Of a stretch of DNA of 64,000 bases, positions 1 through 9,900 are shown in pieces. The stretch is from Caballeronia sp. SBC1 (GTDB lineage Bacteria > Pseudomonadota > Gammaproteobacteria > Burkholderiales > Burkholderiaceae): NCBI RefSeq assembly GCF_011493005.1, contig NZ_CP049158.1:558001-622000 (forward strand), written 5' to 3'. Each line of letters opens with the position of its first letter. Within the stretch, counting starts at the first letter, position 1. The translations under genes were made by a program, and so were the position numbers. The notes under the pieces were generated by a model. It did no database searches and was not told where the DNA came from. It saw only the letters and a list, made by a program, of their open reading frames with translations.

Positions 1-411
1 CTGCCGTATTTCATCGATCACAATCTTGGGGTCTATGGCGGTGGTATTTATGCCCGTCAGGTGGCGCGCGGTAATGTAGTGATTGGTGGTGGTCGTGGGT
101 TGGGCGATGGTGAGTATGCGCAGCCGCTCACGGAGACTACGCAGACGGTAATGAGGGCGGCGTGCGCGCTTTTACCCGCGTTGAAAGAGGCGTTGTTATT
201 GCGGACCTGGACAGGTGTGGAAGGCAGTACACCTGACGATAACCCAGTGATCGGCTTTAGCCGGACCACGCCGCGACTGCTGCATGCGTTTGGATTTTCG
301 GGTGGGGGTTTCTTGCTTGCGCCGGGGGTTGGGGAGGTGCTTTCCGACCTGGTTGTAGAGGGCGCGACGAGCACGCTTATCGATGCATTTTCTATCGAGA
401 GATTTGCCTGA
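1..411 (+). CDS. FAD-dependent amino-acid oxidase/dehydrogenase (DadA-like), C-terminal part
   Basis: The frame is open from base 1 and ends at a TGA at 409-411, so only the last 136 residues are present and the start lies upstream of the window. The stretch around DDNPVIGF and GFSGGGFLLAPGVGEVL resembles the C-terminal FAD-binding end of DAO-type oxidoreductases (D-amino-acid dehydrogenase, glycine or opine oxidase), where a Gly-rich turn closes over the flavin. It is followed after 59 bp by a polyamine-type binding protein on the same strand, so the two probably belong to one operon for uptake and oxidation of an amine or amino acid. The substrate cannot be read from this fragment. Confidence 0.75.
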   Translation: MPYFIDHNLGVYGGGIYARQVARGNVVIGGGRGLGDGEYAQPLTETTQTVMRAACALLPALKEALLLRTWTGVEGSTPDDNPVIGFSRTTPRLLHAFGFSGGGFLLAPGVGEVLSDLVVEGATSTLIDAFSIERFA

Positions 412-470
412 ACGACCCCAAAAAAGTGCGAACAAAATCTGGCAGGACCACCTCTAAAGGAGATCAGTAA

Positions 471-1523
471 ATGAAAGCGTTTCATACAGTAGCCAGTGTG
501 GGCATAGCTGCCTTGTGCGCAGCAGCCCTCTCCACGTCCGCGCAAGCCGAAGACAAAACCATATACATTGGCATGAACGGCGGCCCGATGGAAAAGGCCT
601 ACACGAGCGAGGTCCTGCCCGAATTCGAAAAGGCCAACAACGTAAAAGTGGTTGTGGTGCCCGGCACATCATCAGACATTCTCGCCAAGCTCCTCGCGAA
701 CAAAGCCAAACCACAAATCCACGTAGTGTTCCTCGACGATGGCGTGATGGCACGCGCAGTCAGCATGGGCGTCTGCCAAAAACTCGACGACAGCCCCGAA
801 CTCAAGCAGCTCTATCCGTTCGCTCGCATGAAGGGCGACATCGGAGCGGGCGTGCAGCTCGGCATGACCGGCATTGCGTACAACACGAAACTCTTTGCGG
901 CAAATGGCTGGGCGCCGCCAACGTCGTGGCTCGATTTCGCTGATCCGAAATACAAGGACAAAGTGGTGTTCCAGTCGGCCTCGAGCAGCACGTTCGGCCT
1001 GCATGGCTTCCTGATGATCAACCGGCTTGAGGGTGGCTCAGAGAAGAACGTCGAACCTGGCTTCACGAAATGGCAAAGCACCGTGGGCCGGAACGTGATC
1101 GAGTACATCCCGAACTCGGCGAAGATCTCAGAGATGGTCCAGACCGGTCAAGCCGGCCTGTTCCCGCTCACGCCGACTGCAGTGGGTGACCTGCAGGCAA
1201 AGGGAATTCCCGTCGCCTACGTGAACCCCAAGGAAGGTCCGGTGCTGCTGCTCGTCGATGAATGTGTGGTCGCGAACAACCCCGATCCGGTCCTCGCGCA
1301 AAAGCTCGCGGCGTTCATGATCTCGGCATCTGCACAAAGCAAGGCAGCGAGCGCCGGCCGCCAGATCCCGACCAACCGCCAGGCGACCATGCCCGACTCG
1401 ATGCAGAAGCAACTGGGCAACCTCGATGACCTCGTGAAGAAGGTCAACGTGGTTGATTGGGATGTGATCAACGCAAATCGTCCGCAATGGGACGCGCGCT
1501 GGAATCGTCAGGTCGAACGGTAA
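471..1523 (+). CDS. ABC transporter periplasmic substrate-binding protein (polyamine/PotD-like)
   Basis: 350 residues. A signal peptide of about 26 residues ends in STSAQA before the mature start EDKTIYIG. The body is that of family-1 extracellular solute-binding proteins of the spermidine/putrescine or ferric-ion type: an early IGMNGGPMEKAY strand, PTSWLDFADPKYKDKV in the hinge region, and PLTPTAVGDLQAKGIPV in the second lobe. AAAGGAG at 456-462 sits 8 nt before the ATG and fixes the start. It should capture its ligand in the periplasm and deliver it to a permease encoded elsewhere, probably upstream of the window with the oxidoreductase. A strong terminator follows the gene. Family is clear, ligand unknown. 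Confidence 0.85.
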   Translation: MKAFHTVASVGIAALCAAALSTSAQAEDKTIYIGMNGGPMEKAYTSEVLPEFEKANNVKVVVVPGTSSDILAKLLANKAKPQIHVVFLDDGVMARAVSMGVCQKLDDSPELKQLYPFARMKGDIGAGVQLGMTGIAYNTKLFAANGWAPPTSWLDFADPKYKDKVVFQSASSSTFGLHGFLMINRLEGGSEKNVEPGFTKWQSTVGRNVIEYIPNSAKISEMVQTGQAGLFPLTPTAVGDLQAKGIPVAYVNPKEGPVLLLVDECVVANNPDPVLAQKLAAFMISASAQSKAASAGRQIPTNRQATMPDSMQKQLGNLDDLVKKVNVVDWDVINANRPQWDARWNRQVER

Positions 1524-1539
1524 TCTGAAGCGGGATTAA

Positions 1540-1580
1540 AAAACGGGCGTTGTCAGGGGAGCCCTGACAACGCCCGTTTT
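1540..1580. terminator. Perfect bidirectional rho-independent terminator
   Basis: A perfect 19-bp inverted repeat (1540-1558 pairs with 1562-1580) with a 3-nt loop begins with AAAA and ends with TTTT, so it works on both strands. It lies between the convergent genes ending at 1523 (+) and 1617 (-). Confidence 0.93.
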
Positions 1581-1616
1581 ACGTTTACGCGTCAATCAGC
1601 GTCTGACGGTCCTCTC

Positions 1617-2453
1617 TTACTCCTGCGAATTGATGATGACCTTCGACACCGCATGCTCCTGCAAGCCCCATTTCTTCAGGATCTTTGCGTAGGTGCCGTC
1701 GGCGATCAGCTTGCCGAATGCCTGGCTCAGCGCATCGTTTAAAGCCGGGCTGTTTTTCGCCATGCCAATAGCCGTGTATTGCGACAAAAACGGTTGGCCG
1801 ATCGGCGCGTACGCGTCTTTCTCAAGCGTGTTCTGATAAGGAAGCGTCTCACCGCCTTGCACAGCAGCGTCGATGCGCCCCTGACGCAACTGCAAGCGGG
1901 CATCGGCTGAACCATCAGTACCCACCACAATAACAGCCGGCTTCCCTGCCTTGACGCAGTGCTCGTCGCTCCACGTCTTGATGTCGTCGGGCCACGACGT
2001 ACGGCGGCTCGCGCCTACATGCTTTCCACACACTGTTTCGATCGATTTGAACTCGCCACTGCGCGCCTTCAGCGTATAAAACTGCGGCCCGGACTTGATG
2101 TAGTCAAGAAAGTTGACTGCCTCGCGGCGCGTCGGCAAGTCCGTCATACCCGACAGGATCACATCCACGCGGTGCGTGGTCAGCGCGCTCATCATCTGGT
2201 CGAAGTTGGTCTCTTCCCACTTCAGTTTCACACCCATCTTTGCGGCCAGCGCCACGCCGAGATCGACGTCGAAGCCGGTCAGTTCATCGGTTGCCGGGTC
2301 CTTGTATTCGAACGGCGGATAGTTCGGCACGATAGCGGCGGTGAGCGTGCCGTTGCCCGCCACGGGCGTCTGGGCATGAGCCAACGATGCGGCAAGCGAA
2401 ACTGCGCCAAACGCGAGGCTGACAAGGGTGCGCCGGAATAAGGAATCGATCAT
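1617..2453 (-). CDS. Amino-acid ABC transporter substrate-binding protein (family 3)
   Basis: About 278 residues from the ATG at 2453, preceded by AGGCG. A longer reading to 2516 adds residues without a clear ribosome site. The signal peptide LVSLAFGAVSLAASLAHAQ is followed by a PBPb-type fold: FEYKDPATDELTGFDVDLG, the polar-amino-acid signature GFDVDLGVALA, ILSGMTDLPTRREAVNF, and ILKKWGLQ at the end. It is the last gene of an operon read leftwards with ATPase, permease and an argininosuccinate lyase, so it should bind arginine or a related amino acid. The ligand is inferred from context only. Confidence 0.87.
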   Translation of the reverse strand: MIDSLFRRTLVSLAFGAVSLAASLAHAQTPVAGNGTLTAAIVPNYPPFEYKDPATDELTGFDVDLGVALAAKMGVKLKWEETNFDQMMSALTTHRVDVILSGMTDLPTRREAVNFLDYIKSGPQFYTLKARSGEFKSIETVCGKHVGASRRTSWPDDIKTWSDEHCVKAGKPAVIVVGTDGSADARLQLRQGRIDAAVQGGETLPYQNTLEKDAYAPIGQPFLSQYTAIGMAKNSPALNDALSQAFGKLIADGTYAKILKKWGLQEHAVSKVIINSQE

Positions 2454-2530
2454 AAAAAGTCGCCTGGACATGAGGTTGACGGAAGGTTTAAAAGCGGGTT
2501 TGCAAGCCGTTGCCACGCGCGCCCGTCACT

Positions 2531-3295
2531 CTAGGAAAGGACGGCCGAAATGAACTCTTGAGTCCGCTGTTGTTGCGGTCGCGACAGCACCTGTTCGGGC
2601 GAGCCGCTTTCGACCACTTTGCCCTGGTCCATGAAGACCACGCGGTTCGCCACTTCGCGCGCGAAACCGAGTTCGTGCGTGACAACGATCATTGTCATGC
2701 CGCTCTTGGCCAGGTCGCGCATCACGCTCAGTACTTCGCCTACCAGCTCGGGGTCGAGGGCGGAGGTGGGTTCGTCGAAGAGCATGAGTTGAGGATGCAT
2801 GGCAAGCGCCCGTGCAATGGCAACCCGTTGTTGCTGGCCACCCGACAACTCGACCGGAAACGCATCGCACTTGTGACCGAGCCCGACCCGAGTCAGCAAC
2901 GCGCGCGCCTCTTCAACTGCCTCGGACTTTTTTTTCTTCAATACTTGAACCGGCCCTTCGATCACATTTTCCAGCGCCGTCATGTGCGGGAAAAGATTGA
3001 AGCGCTGGAACACCATGCCGGTTGCAAGACGTTGCCGCGCCATCTGCTTTTCAGACAGCGGATAAAGCTTGTTCTCGACACGCCGGTATCCGACCAGTTC
3101 GTCATTGACCCATAGCGCGCCGCCGGTAATGGTTTCGAGCTGGTTGATACAGCGCAGGAAGGTGCTTTTGCCCGAGCCAGATGGTCCGATGATGCACAGC
3201 ACTTCGCCTTTCGCGACGTCGAGGTTGATGCCGTGCAGGGCCTGGAACTCGCCATAGGACTTGCGCAGGTCGACCGCTTTGACTAGTGGGTTCAT
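2531..3295 (-). CDS. Amino-acid ABC transporter ATP-binding protein (GlnQ/HisP type)
   Basis: 254 residues from the ATG at 3295, where the protein begins [15 protein letters not shown] like other GlnQ-type ATPases. The open frame extends upstream but that part lacks family similarity. Walker A is GPSGSGKST, the Q-loop is in [14 protein letters not shown], the signature is [15 protein letters not shown], Walker B is [14 protein letters not shown], and the H-loop is VVTHELGFA. It powers import by the permease encoded immediately upstream in the operon (3324-4208). Confidence 0.93.
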   Translation of the reverse strand: MNPLVKAVDLRKSYGEFQALHGINLDVAKGEVLCIIGPSGSGKSTFLRCINQLETITGGALWVNDELVGYRRVENKLYPLSEKQMARQRLATGMVFQRFNLFPHMTALENVIEGPVQVLKKKKSEAVEEARALLTRVGLGHKCDAFPVELSGGQQQRVAIARALAMHPQLMLFDEPTSALDPELVGEVLSVMRDLAKSGMTMIVVTHELGFAREVANRVVFMDQGKVVESGSPEQVLSRPQQQRTQEFISAVLS

Positions 3296-3323
3296 GGTTG
3301 CCTGGGTTCGCGGTTGAGTGAAG

Positions 3324-4208
3324 TTACCGCTTCGCTGATGGGCGGCCCGCGCCGCGCGCGAAGCGCAGTTCGACCCGCGACTGCAGCAGGGAAAGAACCG
3401 TGACAATGACCAGATACCAGGCGCCCGCTACCATCAGCAATTCGATCACACGAGCATTCGCATAGTAGATGTTCTCGGCGCTGTGCAGCATCTCCGCGTA
3501 CTGGATCACGCTTGCCAGCGAGGTCAGCTTCACCATGCCGATCAGTTCGTTGCCAATAGGCGGCACGATCACGCGCATGGCTTGCGGCAGGATCACTCGG
3601 CGCAGCGCCTGGAGTCTCGGCATGCCGATGGACTTCGCGGCTTCGTACTGGCCAGTGTCCACCGAGAGCAACCCCGCGCGCACGACTTCCGATGTGTAGG
3701 CACCCTGATTAATTCCCAGTCCGAGCAGGGCGGCGAGAAATGGCGTCATGATGTCGACCGTGCGAAATTCGAACAGGCCGGGAATGCCCATGACCGGAAA
3801 CACCAGCGCGAGGTTGAACCACAACAACAATTGCAGGATCACCGGCGTGCCGCGAAACAGCCATACATAGCCGTGCGCGACTGCTTGCATGACCGGGTTG
3901 GTCGAGAGCCGCATGATCGCGACGATCACCCCAAGCACGATGCCCAGCGCCATCGCGAGGATCGTCATGACGATGGTATTAACGAGGCCGGTGAGAATTG
4001 ACTTGGCCGTCAGGAAACGCCCGACGACAACCCAGTCGATCTGCCCGCGTGCGAATGCCACGACAACATACGCAATGATCGCAAGGATCACGACCGAGGC
4101 GAGATAACGCCCGTAATAGCGTCGCGGTACGTGCTCGAAGTGCGAGATATCAGTGAAGCTGTCGGCGTTGCCGGATGCCCCTGCACGGTCATTCGATGCG
4201 CTCAGCAT
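3324..4208 (-). CDS. Amino-acid ABC transporter permease (HisMQ family)
   Basis: 294 residues from the ATG at 4208, which overlaps the stop of argH (4202-4204), consistent with translational coupling. After a cytoplasmic N-terminal stretch of about 40 residues come several hydrophobic segments. The fold includes [30 protein letters not shown] and the EAA-type loop [23 protein letters not shown] that contacts the ATPase. Only one permease gene is present, so it may act as a homodimer. Confidence 0.9.
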   Translation of the reverse strand: MLSASNDRAGASGNADSFTDISHFEHVPRRYYGRYLASVVILAIIAYVVVAFARGQIDWVVVGRFLTAKSILTGLVNTIVMTILAMALGIVLGVIVAIMRLSTNPVMQAVAHGYVWLFRGTPVILQLLLWFNLALVFPVMGIPGLFEFRTVDIMTPFLAALLGLGINQGAYTSEVVRAGLLSVDTGQYEAAKSIGMPRLQALRRVILPQAMRVIVPPIGNELIGMVKLTSLASVIQYAEMLHSAENIYYANARVIELLMVAGAWYLVIVTVLSLLQSRVELRFARGAGRPSAKR

Positions 4209-5635
4209 GAAGGTCCCTTGTAGTAAGCCGCCCACGCGACCTGTTCTTCAATAGCGCTGCGCAGGCGCGCGATCTGTTCGGCCACGCGTGCCGGCGCCGT
4301 GCCGCCGTAACCGCTGCGCGCCGCGACGGCAGCGTCCAGCGTGACATGATCGAGGACGCCGGGTTCAAGTCTCGCATCCACCGCTGCGAGCGTTGCCACC
4401 GACACGTCGCCCAGTTCAATGCCCTGCTGTTCGCAGGCCCGCACCAGCGCGCCAGTGATCTCGTGCGCTTCGCTGAACGGCACGCCGCGCAGCGCGAGCC
4501 AGTCCGCGACTTCGGTGGCGAGCGTAAACCCGAGCGGCGCCTGGCGGCGCATTTCATCCACGTTCACGTGCATGGTGCGGATCATACCGGCCATGGCGGG
4601 CAGCACAAGTTCGAGTGTATCGATACTGTCGAATGCCGCGATCTTGTCTTCCGCGAGATCGCGGTTATAAGCGAGCGGCAGCGACTTGAGCGTGGCGAGC
4701 AAGCCGCTCAGGTTGCCGATCAATCGGCCTGCCTTGCCACGTGTCAGCTCGGCGATATCCGAGTTTTTCTTCTGCGGCATGATCGAGCTGCCGGTCGCAT
4801 ACGCGTCGTCGAGTTCGACCCAGCGAAACTGCCGCGAGGTCCACAGGATCACTTCTTCCGAGAGCCGCGACAGGTTGACCGCGAGCATGCTCGTGATGAA
4901 CGTGAACTCGGCAACGTGGTCGCGCGAAGCGACGGCGTCGATGGAGTTCTCGCACGGGCCGTCGTAGCCGAGTTCTAGCGCGGACAGATCGGCCCGCAAG
5001 CAGATTGCCGATCCCGCCAGCGCCGCTGCACCCAGTGGCGAACGCGCGCTGCGGCGATCCCAGTCCACCAGCCGATCGACATCGCGATAAATCGACTGCG
5101 CATGCGCCAGCAACTGATGTGCGAACACGATCGGCTGTGCCGGCTGCAAATGCGTGAAGCCGGCGGTCACGGTTTGCACGTGCGCCTCGGCCTGTTCAAC
5201 CAGCGCGTGCTGCAATTCGATCACGGCCAATGCCAGCTTGCGAGCCTTGTCGCGCAGATATAAACGCAGGTCGTTTGCCGCTTGATCGTTGCGTGAGCGG
5301 CCCGCGCGCAACTTCCCGCCGATCGCCTTGAGCCGCTGCGTCAGTTCACGCTCGAGGAAGGTATGGACATCTTCGTCGGCAAGGATAGGGGCGAGCTCGC
5401 CCGCAACGAACTCGGTCTCTATTTGCTGCATTGCATCGAGCAGTTGCGCAAGCTCGTCGGCGGTGAGGATGCCGGCTCGCTTCAGTTCGTTTGCATGGGC
5501 GCGCGAACCGGCGAGATCGTAAGGCGCAAGACGGAAGAAGCTGGGGTCCGAACGGGACAAGTTTTCCAGCGCCAGCGAGGGCCCTGATTTGAAGCGGCCG
5601 CCCCAGAGGCGTTCGGTTGCGTCAGTCGTGTTCAT
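4202..5635 (-). CDS. argH: Argininosuccinate lyase (probably a second, catabolic copy)
   Basis: 477 residues, close to the usual 460-470. The fumarase/aspartase-superfamily signature is intact as GSSIMPQKKNSD in the mobile catalytic loop, the THLQPAQP motif carries the catalytic His, and GKLRAGRSRNDQ matches the substrate site. The family splits argininosuccinate into arginine and fumarate. Unlike a biosynthetic argH, this gene is first in an operon with an amino-acid importer and faces a LysR regulator, which suggests an inducible role in using an imported arginine-like or succinyl-adduct compound. The start ATG at 5635 gives the family N-terminus RLWGGRF. Confidence 0.9.
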   Translation of the reverse strand: MNTTDATERLWGGRFKSGPSLALENLSRSDPSFFRLAPYDLAGSRAHANELKRAGILTADELAQLLDAMQQIETEFVAGELAPILADEDVHTFLERELTQRLKAIGGKLRAGRSRNDQAANDLRLYLRDKARKLALAVIELQHALVEQAEAHVQTVTAGFTHLQPAQPIVFAHQLLAHAQSIYRDVDRLVDWDRRSARSPLGAAALAGSAICLRADLSALELGYDGPCENSIDAVASRDHVAEFTFITSMLAVNLSRLSEEVILWTSRQFRWVELDDAYATGSSIMPQKKNSDIAELTRGKAGRLIGNLSGLLATLKSLPLAYNRDLAEDKIAAFDSIDTLELVLPAMAGMIRTMHVNVDEMRRQAPLGFTLATEVADWLALRGVPFSEAHEITGALVRACEQQGIELGDVSVATLAAVDARLEPGVLDHVTLDAAVAARSGYGGTAPARVAEQIARLRSAIEEQVAWAAYYKGPSC

Positions 5636-5673
5636 GCGTTTGCCTGGAAGTGTTTCGGAGTGACGCTTAGCTT

Positions 5674-5694
5674 AAGCAATCAAATTTTTTGCTT
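5674..5694. promoter_or_regulatory. Inverted repeat in the argH/LysR divergent promoter region
   Basis: AAGCAA at 5674-5679 and TTGCTT at 5689-5694 form a perfect inverted repeat with a 9-bp spacer. It lies in an AT-rich 135-bp gap between divergent argH and the LysR gene at 5771, which is where a LysR autoregulatory site would be expected. Binding is inference. Confidence 0.5.
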
Positions 5695-5770
5695 GTAGAG
5701 AGAATTAAATTAACCTTAAATCAAATTTTTCTCAGTATCTTCCGTTTCTTCATTTGCTCCGGGTTTACGT

Positions 5771-6649
5771 ATGCGCCATCGGTTGCCCCCGCTCAATCCC
5801 CTTCGTGCGTTCGAAGCAACGGCGCGCCATGGGACGGTTGCGAGCGCGGCCGAGGAGCTCAACGTCACGGCAAGCGCGGTCAGCCATCAGGTGCGCGTGC
5901 TGGAGAGCACCCTGGGCGTGGCGTTGTTCATCCGCTCCAAGGCGCGGGTGAAACTGACACCCGCCGGCGAGGCGCTGCTGCAACCGGTCAAGAATGCGTT
6001 CGACATGATCGCAACAGCAGTGGTCAGATTGGAATCGCCCGTCATTGCGGGGGATCTGGTGGTGTCTGCCCCGCTGTTGTTCACCTCGCGATGGCTGGCG
6101 CGGCATATAGGGGACTTCCTCGAGCAGTTCCCCGCAGTCAACTTAAAACTGATCCCGTCCAACACCGACAAGGAAATCTACTCCTCCGATGTCGACCTCT
6201 GCGTCCGATACGGCGAGGGCCGCTGGCGTGATCGCGATGTCAAGCTCATCACGCATCCGGTCCTGTTCCCGGTGGTGAGCCCGGCATTGATGAACGGGCC
6301 TCGCGCGATTCGCACCGTGCAGGACCTGGCGAACCGGACCTTGTTCTGCGAGCACGCCGAATCGTGGATGCGATGGTTGGCAGAGGCTTCGGCTGACAAA
6401 CTCGAAGGTTTGCGTATTCTTGAAATTGGCGTTGCGCATGTGGGTATCGAGGCTGCAGTGCGGGGGCAGGGAGTAGCATTGGGCGATAGCTTTTCCGCCC
6501 GGGACGATCTTGCCGATGGCACGCTTGTTCGGCCGTTTCGTATCACGGTGCCGGCCAAGCACGCGTACTACTGGGTGCGCCGGCACGAGCTGACGGAGTC
6601 GCCGCTGGTGGCCGCTTTTGTGTCGTGGGTGGACGCGAAACTATCGTGA
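5771..6649 (+). CDS. LysR-family transcriptional regulator (GcvA-like)
   Basis: 292 residues. The N-terminus PPLNPLRAFEATARHGTVASAAEELNVTASAVSHQ is the GcvA-type winged helix-turn-helix, with the recognition helix around residues 30-40. The remainder is an effector-binding domain (GDLVVSAPLLFTSRWLARHI onward). It is divergent from the argH/amino-acid transporter operon across 135 bp, and most likely controls that operon in response to the imported amino acid. The inverted repeat at 5674-5694 is the candidate operator. Confidence 0.9.
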   Translation: MRHRLPPLNPLRAFEATARHGTVASAAEELNVTASAVSHQVRVLESTLGVALFIRSKARVKLTPAGEALLQPVKNAFDMIATAVVRLESPVIAGDLVVSAPLLFTSRWLARHIGDFLEQFPAVNLKLIPSNTDKEIYSSDVDLCVRYGEGRWRDRDVKLITHPVLFPVVSPALMNGPRAIRTVQDLANRTLFCEHAESWMRWLAEASADKLEGLRILEIGVAHVGIEAAVRGQGVALGDSFSARDDLADGTLVRPFRITVPAKHAYYWVRRHELTESPLVAAFVSWVDAKLS

Positions 6650-6976
6650 AGTCTCCCGCGTGTATCGAGGTTGTATCGAGTATGAAAGGGAGTCCGATTA
6701 CGCGAAAACGTTTGCCGCTGGAAAATCAGCTGAAAGATCCGTTTCCTGACATTTCTGCCATTTTGGCGCCATCTAGGCGTTGGCACCTGCCCGTTAAGAT
6801 CGGGGCGTGAGTTGCCTATCGGTGGCCTGTTGGCTGCATGAAAGGCCGCACGGCTTCGGGCCGCACTCGATCCGGCTCGTCGTGTGCAAGCATTGCCTGA
6901 TGGCTTTGCCTGGACGGCGTCGTGGCTGCATTCCAGCGGTTCATTTTTCTTTCCTGCTTTTTTCGAGCGCGCCTCA
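6650..6976. other. Intergenic region before the RND efflux operon
   Basis: No gene is supported here. Small open frames are shadow-like with no ribosome site. A weak direct repeat CATTT at 6750-6754 and 6759-6763, with a spacing near one helical turn, could be a response-regulator site, but this is only suggestive. Confidence 0.4.
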
Positions 6977-9900
6977 ATGTGGATCGTCAACGTTGCGCTA
7001 AAGCGGCCCTACACGTTTATCGTGATGGCCATCCTGATCCTGTTGGCGACGCCGTTTGCGCTCCTGACAACGCCGGTCGACGTCCTGCCGGACATCAACA
7101 TCCCCGTCGTCAGCATCATCTGGAATTACACGGGCCTGTCAGCCGAGGACATGGCCAACCGTATTACGCAGGTCAATGAGCGCAGCCTGACCACGACCGT
7201 CAACGACATCGAGCACATTGAGTCGCAATCGCTGCCCGGTATCGCGATCCTGAAGATATTTCTTCAACCCACTGCGAATATCCAGACCGCTATTGCCCAG
7301 ACGGTAGCGGTCGAGCAGGCTCAGTTGAAGCAGATGCCGCCGGGCGCCACGCCGCCGCTCGTGATCAGTTATTCGGCCTCGAGTATCCCGGTGATCCAAC
7401 TGGGATTGTCCAGTACCACGCTGTCCGAGCAGGACCTGAACGATACCGCCTTGAACTTTCTGCGACCGCAACTGGTGACCATTCCCGGTGCGGCCGTGCC
7501 TTATCCGTACGGCGGCAAAAGCCGGCTGGTTTCGGTCGATCTGGATACACGCGCGCTGCTGGCGAAGGGCCTCACGCCCTCGGACGTGGTGAGTGCCTTC
7601 AACGCACAGAACCTGATCCTGCCGACCGGCACGGCCAAGATCGGGATGAAGGAATACACGATCAACATGAATGGTTCGCCGGCCACCATTGCCGCGCTGA
7701 ACGACATTCCGGTGCGCACGCTCAACGGTGCGACCACCTACCTGAGAGAAGTCGCCCATGTGCGCGACGGGTTCTCTCCGCAGACGAATATCGTGCGTCA
7801 GAACGGTCATCGCGGCGTCCTGATCTCGATACTCAAAAGCGGCAGCGCGTCTACTCTGTCCATCGTCAATTCTCTTTACGCGCTGTTGCCGAGTGCGCGG
7901 GCCTCGTTGCCGCCGGACCTCGTCATCACGCCGCTTTTCGATCAGTCGGTGTTCGTCAAGGCAGCCGTGCAGGGCGTGATTCGCGAAGCGCTGATCGCCG
8001 CCGCACTGACGGCCGCGATGATCCTGCTGTTCCTCGGCAACTGGCGCAGCACCTGCATTATCGCGGTCTCCATTCCGTTGTCGATCCTCTCGTCATTGCT
8101 GGTGCTGCATGCGCTCGGGCAGACCATCAACATCATGACGCTGGGGGGGCTCGCGCTGGCGGTGGGTATTTTGGTGGACGATGCCACGGTGACCATCGAG
8201 AACATCGAGCGGCACCTGCACATGGGTACGGACCTGCACGAGGCCATTCTTGAAGGGGCCGGCGAAATCGCGGTTCCTGCACTCGTCTCCACGCTGTGTA
8301 TCTGTATTGTGTTCGTGCCCATGTTCTTCCTGACGGGCGTGGCGAAATTCCTGTTCGTGCCGCTCGCCGAGGCCGTGGTGTTCGCGATGCTGGCGTCGTA
8401 CATCCTGTCGCGTACGCTGGTGCCAACACTCGCAATGCTGCTGATGGGCCATGCGCACAAGCCGAAGAACGGTTCGAAGCCGAATCTGTTCATGCGTCTG
8501 TATCACCGTTTCGATGCGGGCTTCGAGCGCATGCGCGCCACCTACATCGTGATCCTGAGCACGCTGCTCGTGCGGCGCCGGATGTTCGCAACGATGTTTC
8601 TCTGCTTTTGCGTGCTGTCGGTGGGATTGGTGTTCGTGCTTGGCGAGGACTTCTTCCCGACGGTCGACGCCGGCGATATTCGCCTGCATATGCGTGCGCC
8701 AACGGGTACGCGGATCGAGGAAACCGCGCGGCTGGCTGATCACGTTGAAGACGTGGTGCGGCAGGTCGTGCCCGCGGCTCAGCTCAACACAATCCTGGAT
8801 AACCTCGGCTTGCCGTATAGCGGCATCAACTTGTCGTACAGCAACGCGGGCACGATCGGTACGCTCGACGGCGAGATCCAGGTGGCGTTGAAGCCGGACC
8901 ACGAGCCCACGCAGAACTTCGTGGACAAGTTGCGTGCCGTACTTCCGCAGCGCTTTCCGGGCGTCGAATTTTTCTTCCAGCCTGCGGACATCGTGACGCA
9001 GATCCTGAACTTCGGTCTGCCGGCCGCTATCGACGTGCAGATTTCCGGCGCCAACCAGCAGGGTAATTTCGCAGTCGCGGCGAAGCTGATGAAATCGATC
9101 CGCCAGATTCCCGGCACGGTGGACACACACATCCAGCAGAAGCTCGACGAACCCGCGCTCAACCTGCAGATGGACCGCACCCGGCTCCAGCAGCTCAACC
9201 TGACGGCGAGCAACGTCGCGCAGAACGTGCTGATTTCGCTGTCGGGCAGCTCGCAGACATCGCCGGGTTTCTGGTTCAACAACAAGAACGGCGTTGAATA
9301 TCAGGTCGCGGTGCAGACGCCTCAGTACCAGGTGTCATCGATCGACGAATTGCTGCGCACGCCGGTTTCCGGCAGCGCCACCGGGCCCACGCAACTGCTC
9401 GGCAACCTTGTGCAGGTCACGCCGCAAAACCAGTTCGCGGTGGTGACGCACTACAACATCCGCCCGGTCATCGACGTGTTCGTGAGCGTGGAAGGGCGTG
9501 ACCTCGGCAGCATTGCGCGGCAGGTCGACAAGCTCGTGGACCAGGCCCGCGCAACCCTGCCGCGCGGCAGCCAGATCATCGTGCGCGGCCAGGTCGCGAC
9601 CATGCGATCGTCGTTCTTTGGGCTGGGTGTCGGCGTGGCAATGGCGATCGTGCTGGTGTACCTGCTGATCGTGGTGAATTTCCAGTCGTGGGTTGACCCG
9701 CTGATCATTGTCAGCGCGTTGCCGGCGGCGCTTGCCGGCATCGTCTGGATGCTGTTCCTCACCGGCACGCACCTGAGCGTTCCGGCGCTCACCGGCGCCA
9801 TCATGACGATGGGTGTCGCGACCGCGAACAGTATCCTGATGGTGTCCTTCGCGCGCCAGCGGTTGCAAGCCGGCGCACCGCCGCTCACTGCAGCGCTGGA

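Noticed and set aside
6143..6586. 147-codon antisense frame in the LysR gene at 5771
   Set aside because: No ribosome site or similarity; overlaps an unambiguous LysR gene.
7139..9130. Long minus-strand open frames opposite the RND permease
   Set aside because: Antisense shadows of a high-GC gene, rich in Arg/His/Gln, with no domain similarity.
8093..9130. 345-codon antisense frame
   Set aside because: Same reason: complementary codon bias of the RND gene produces stop-free antisense.
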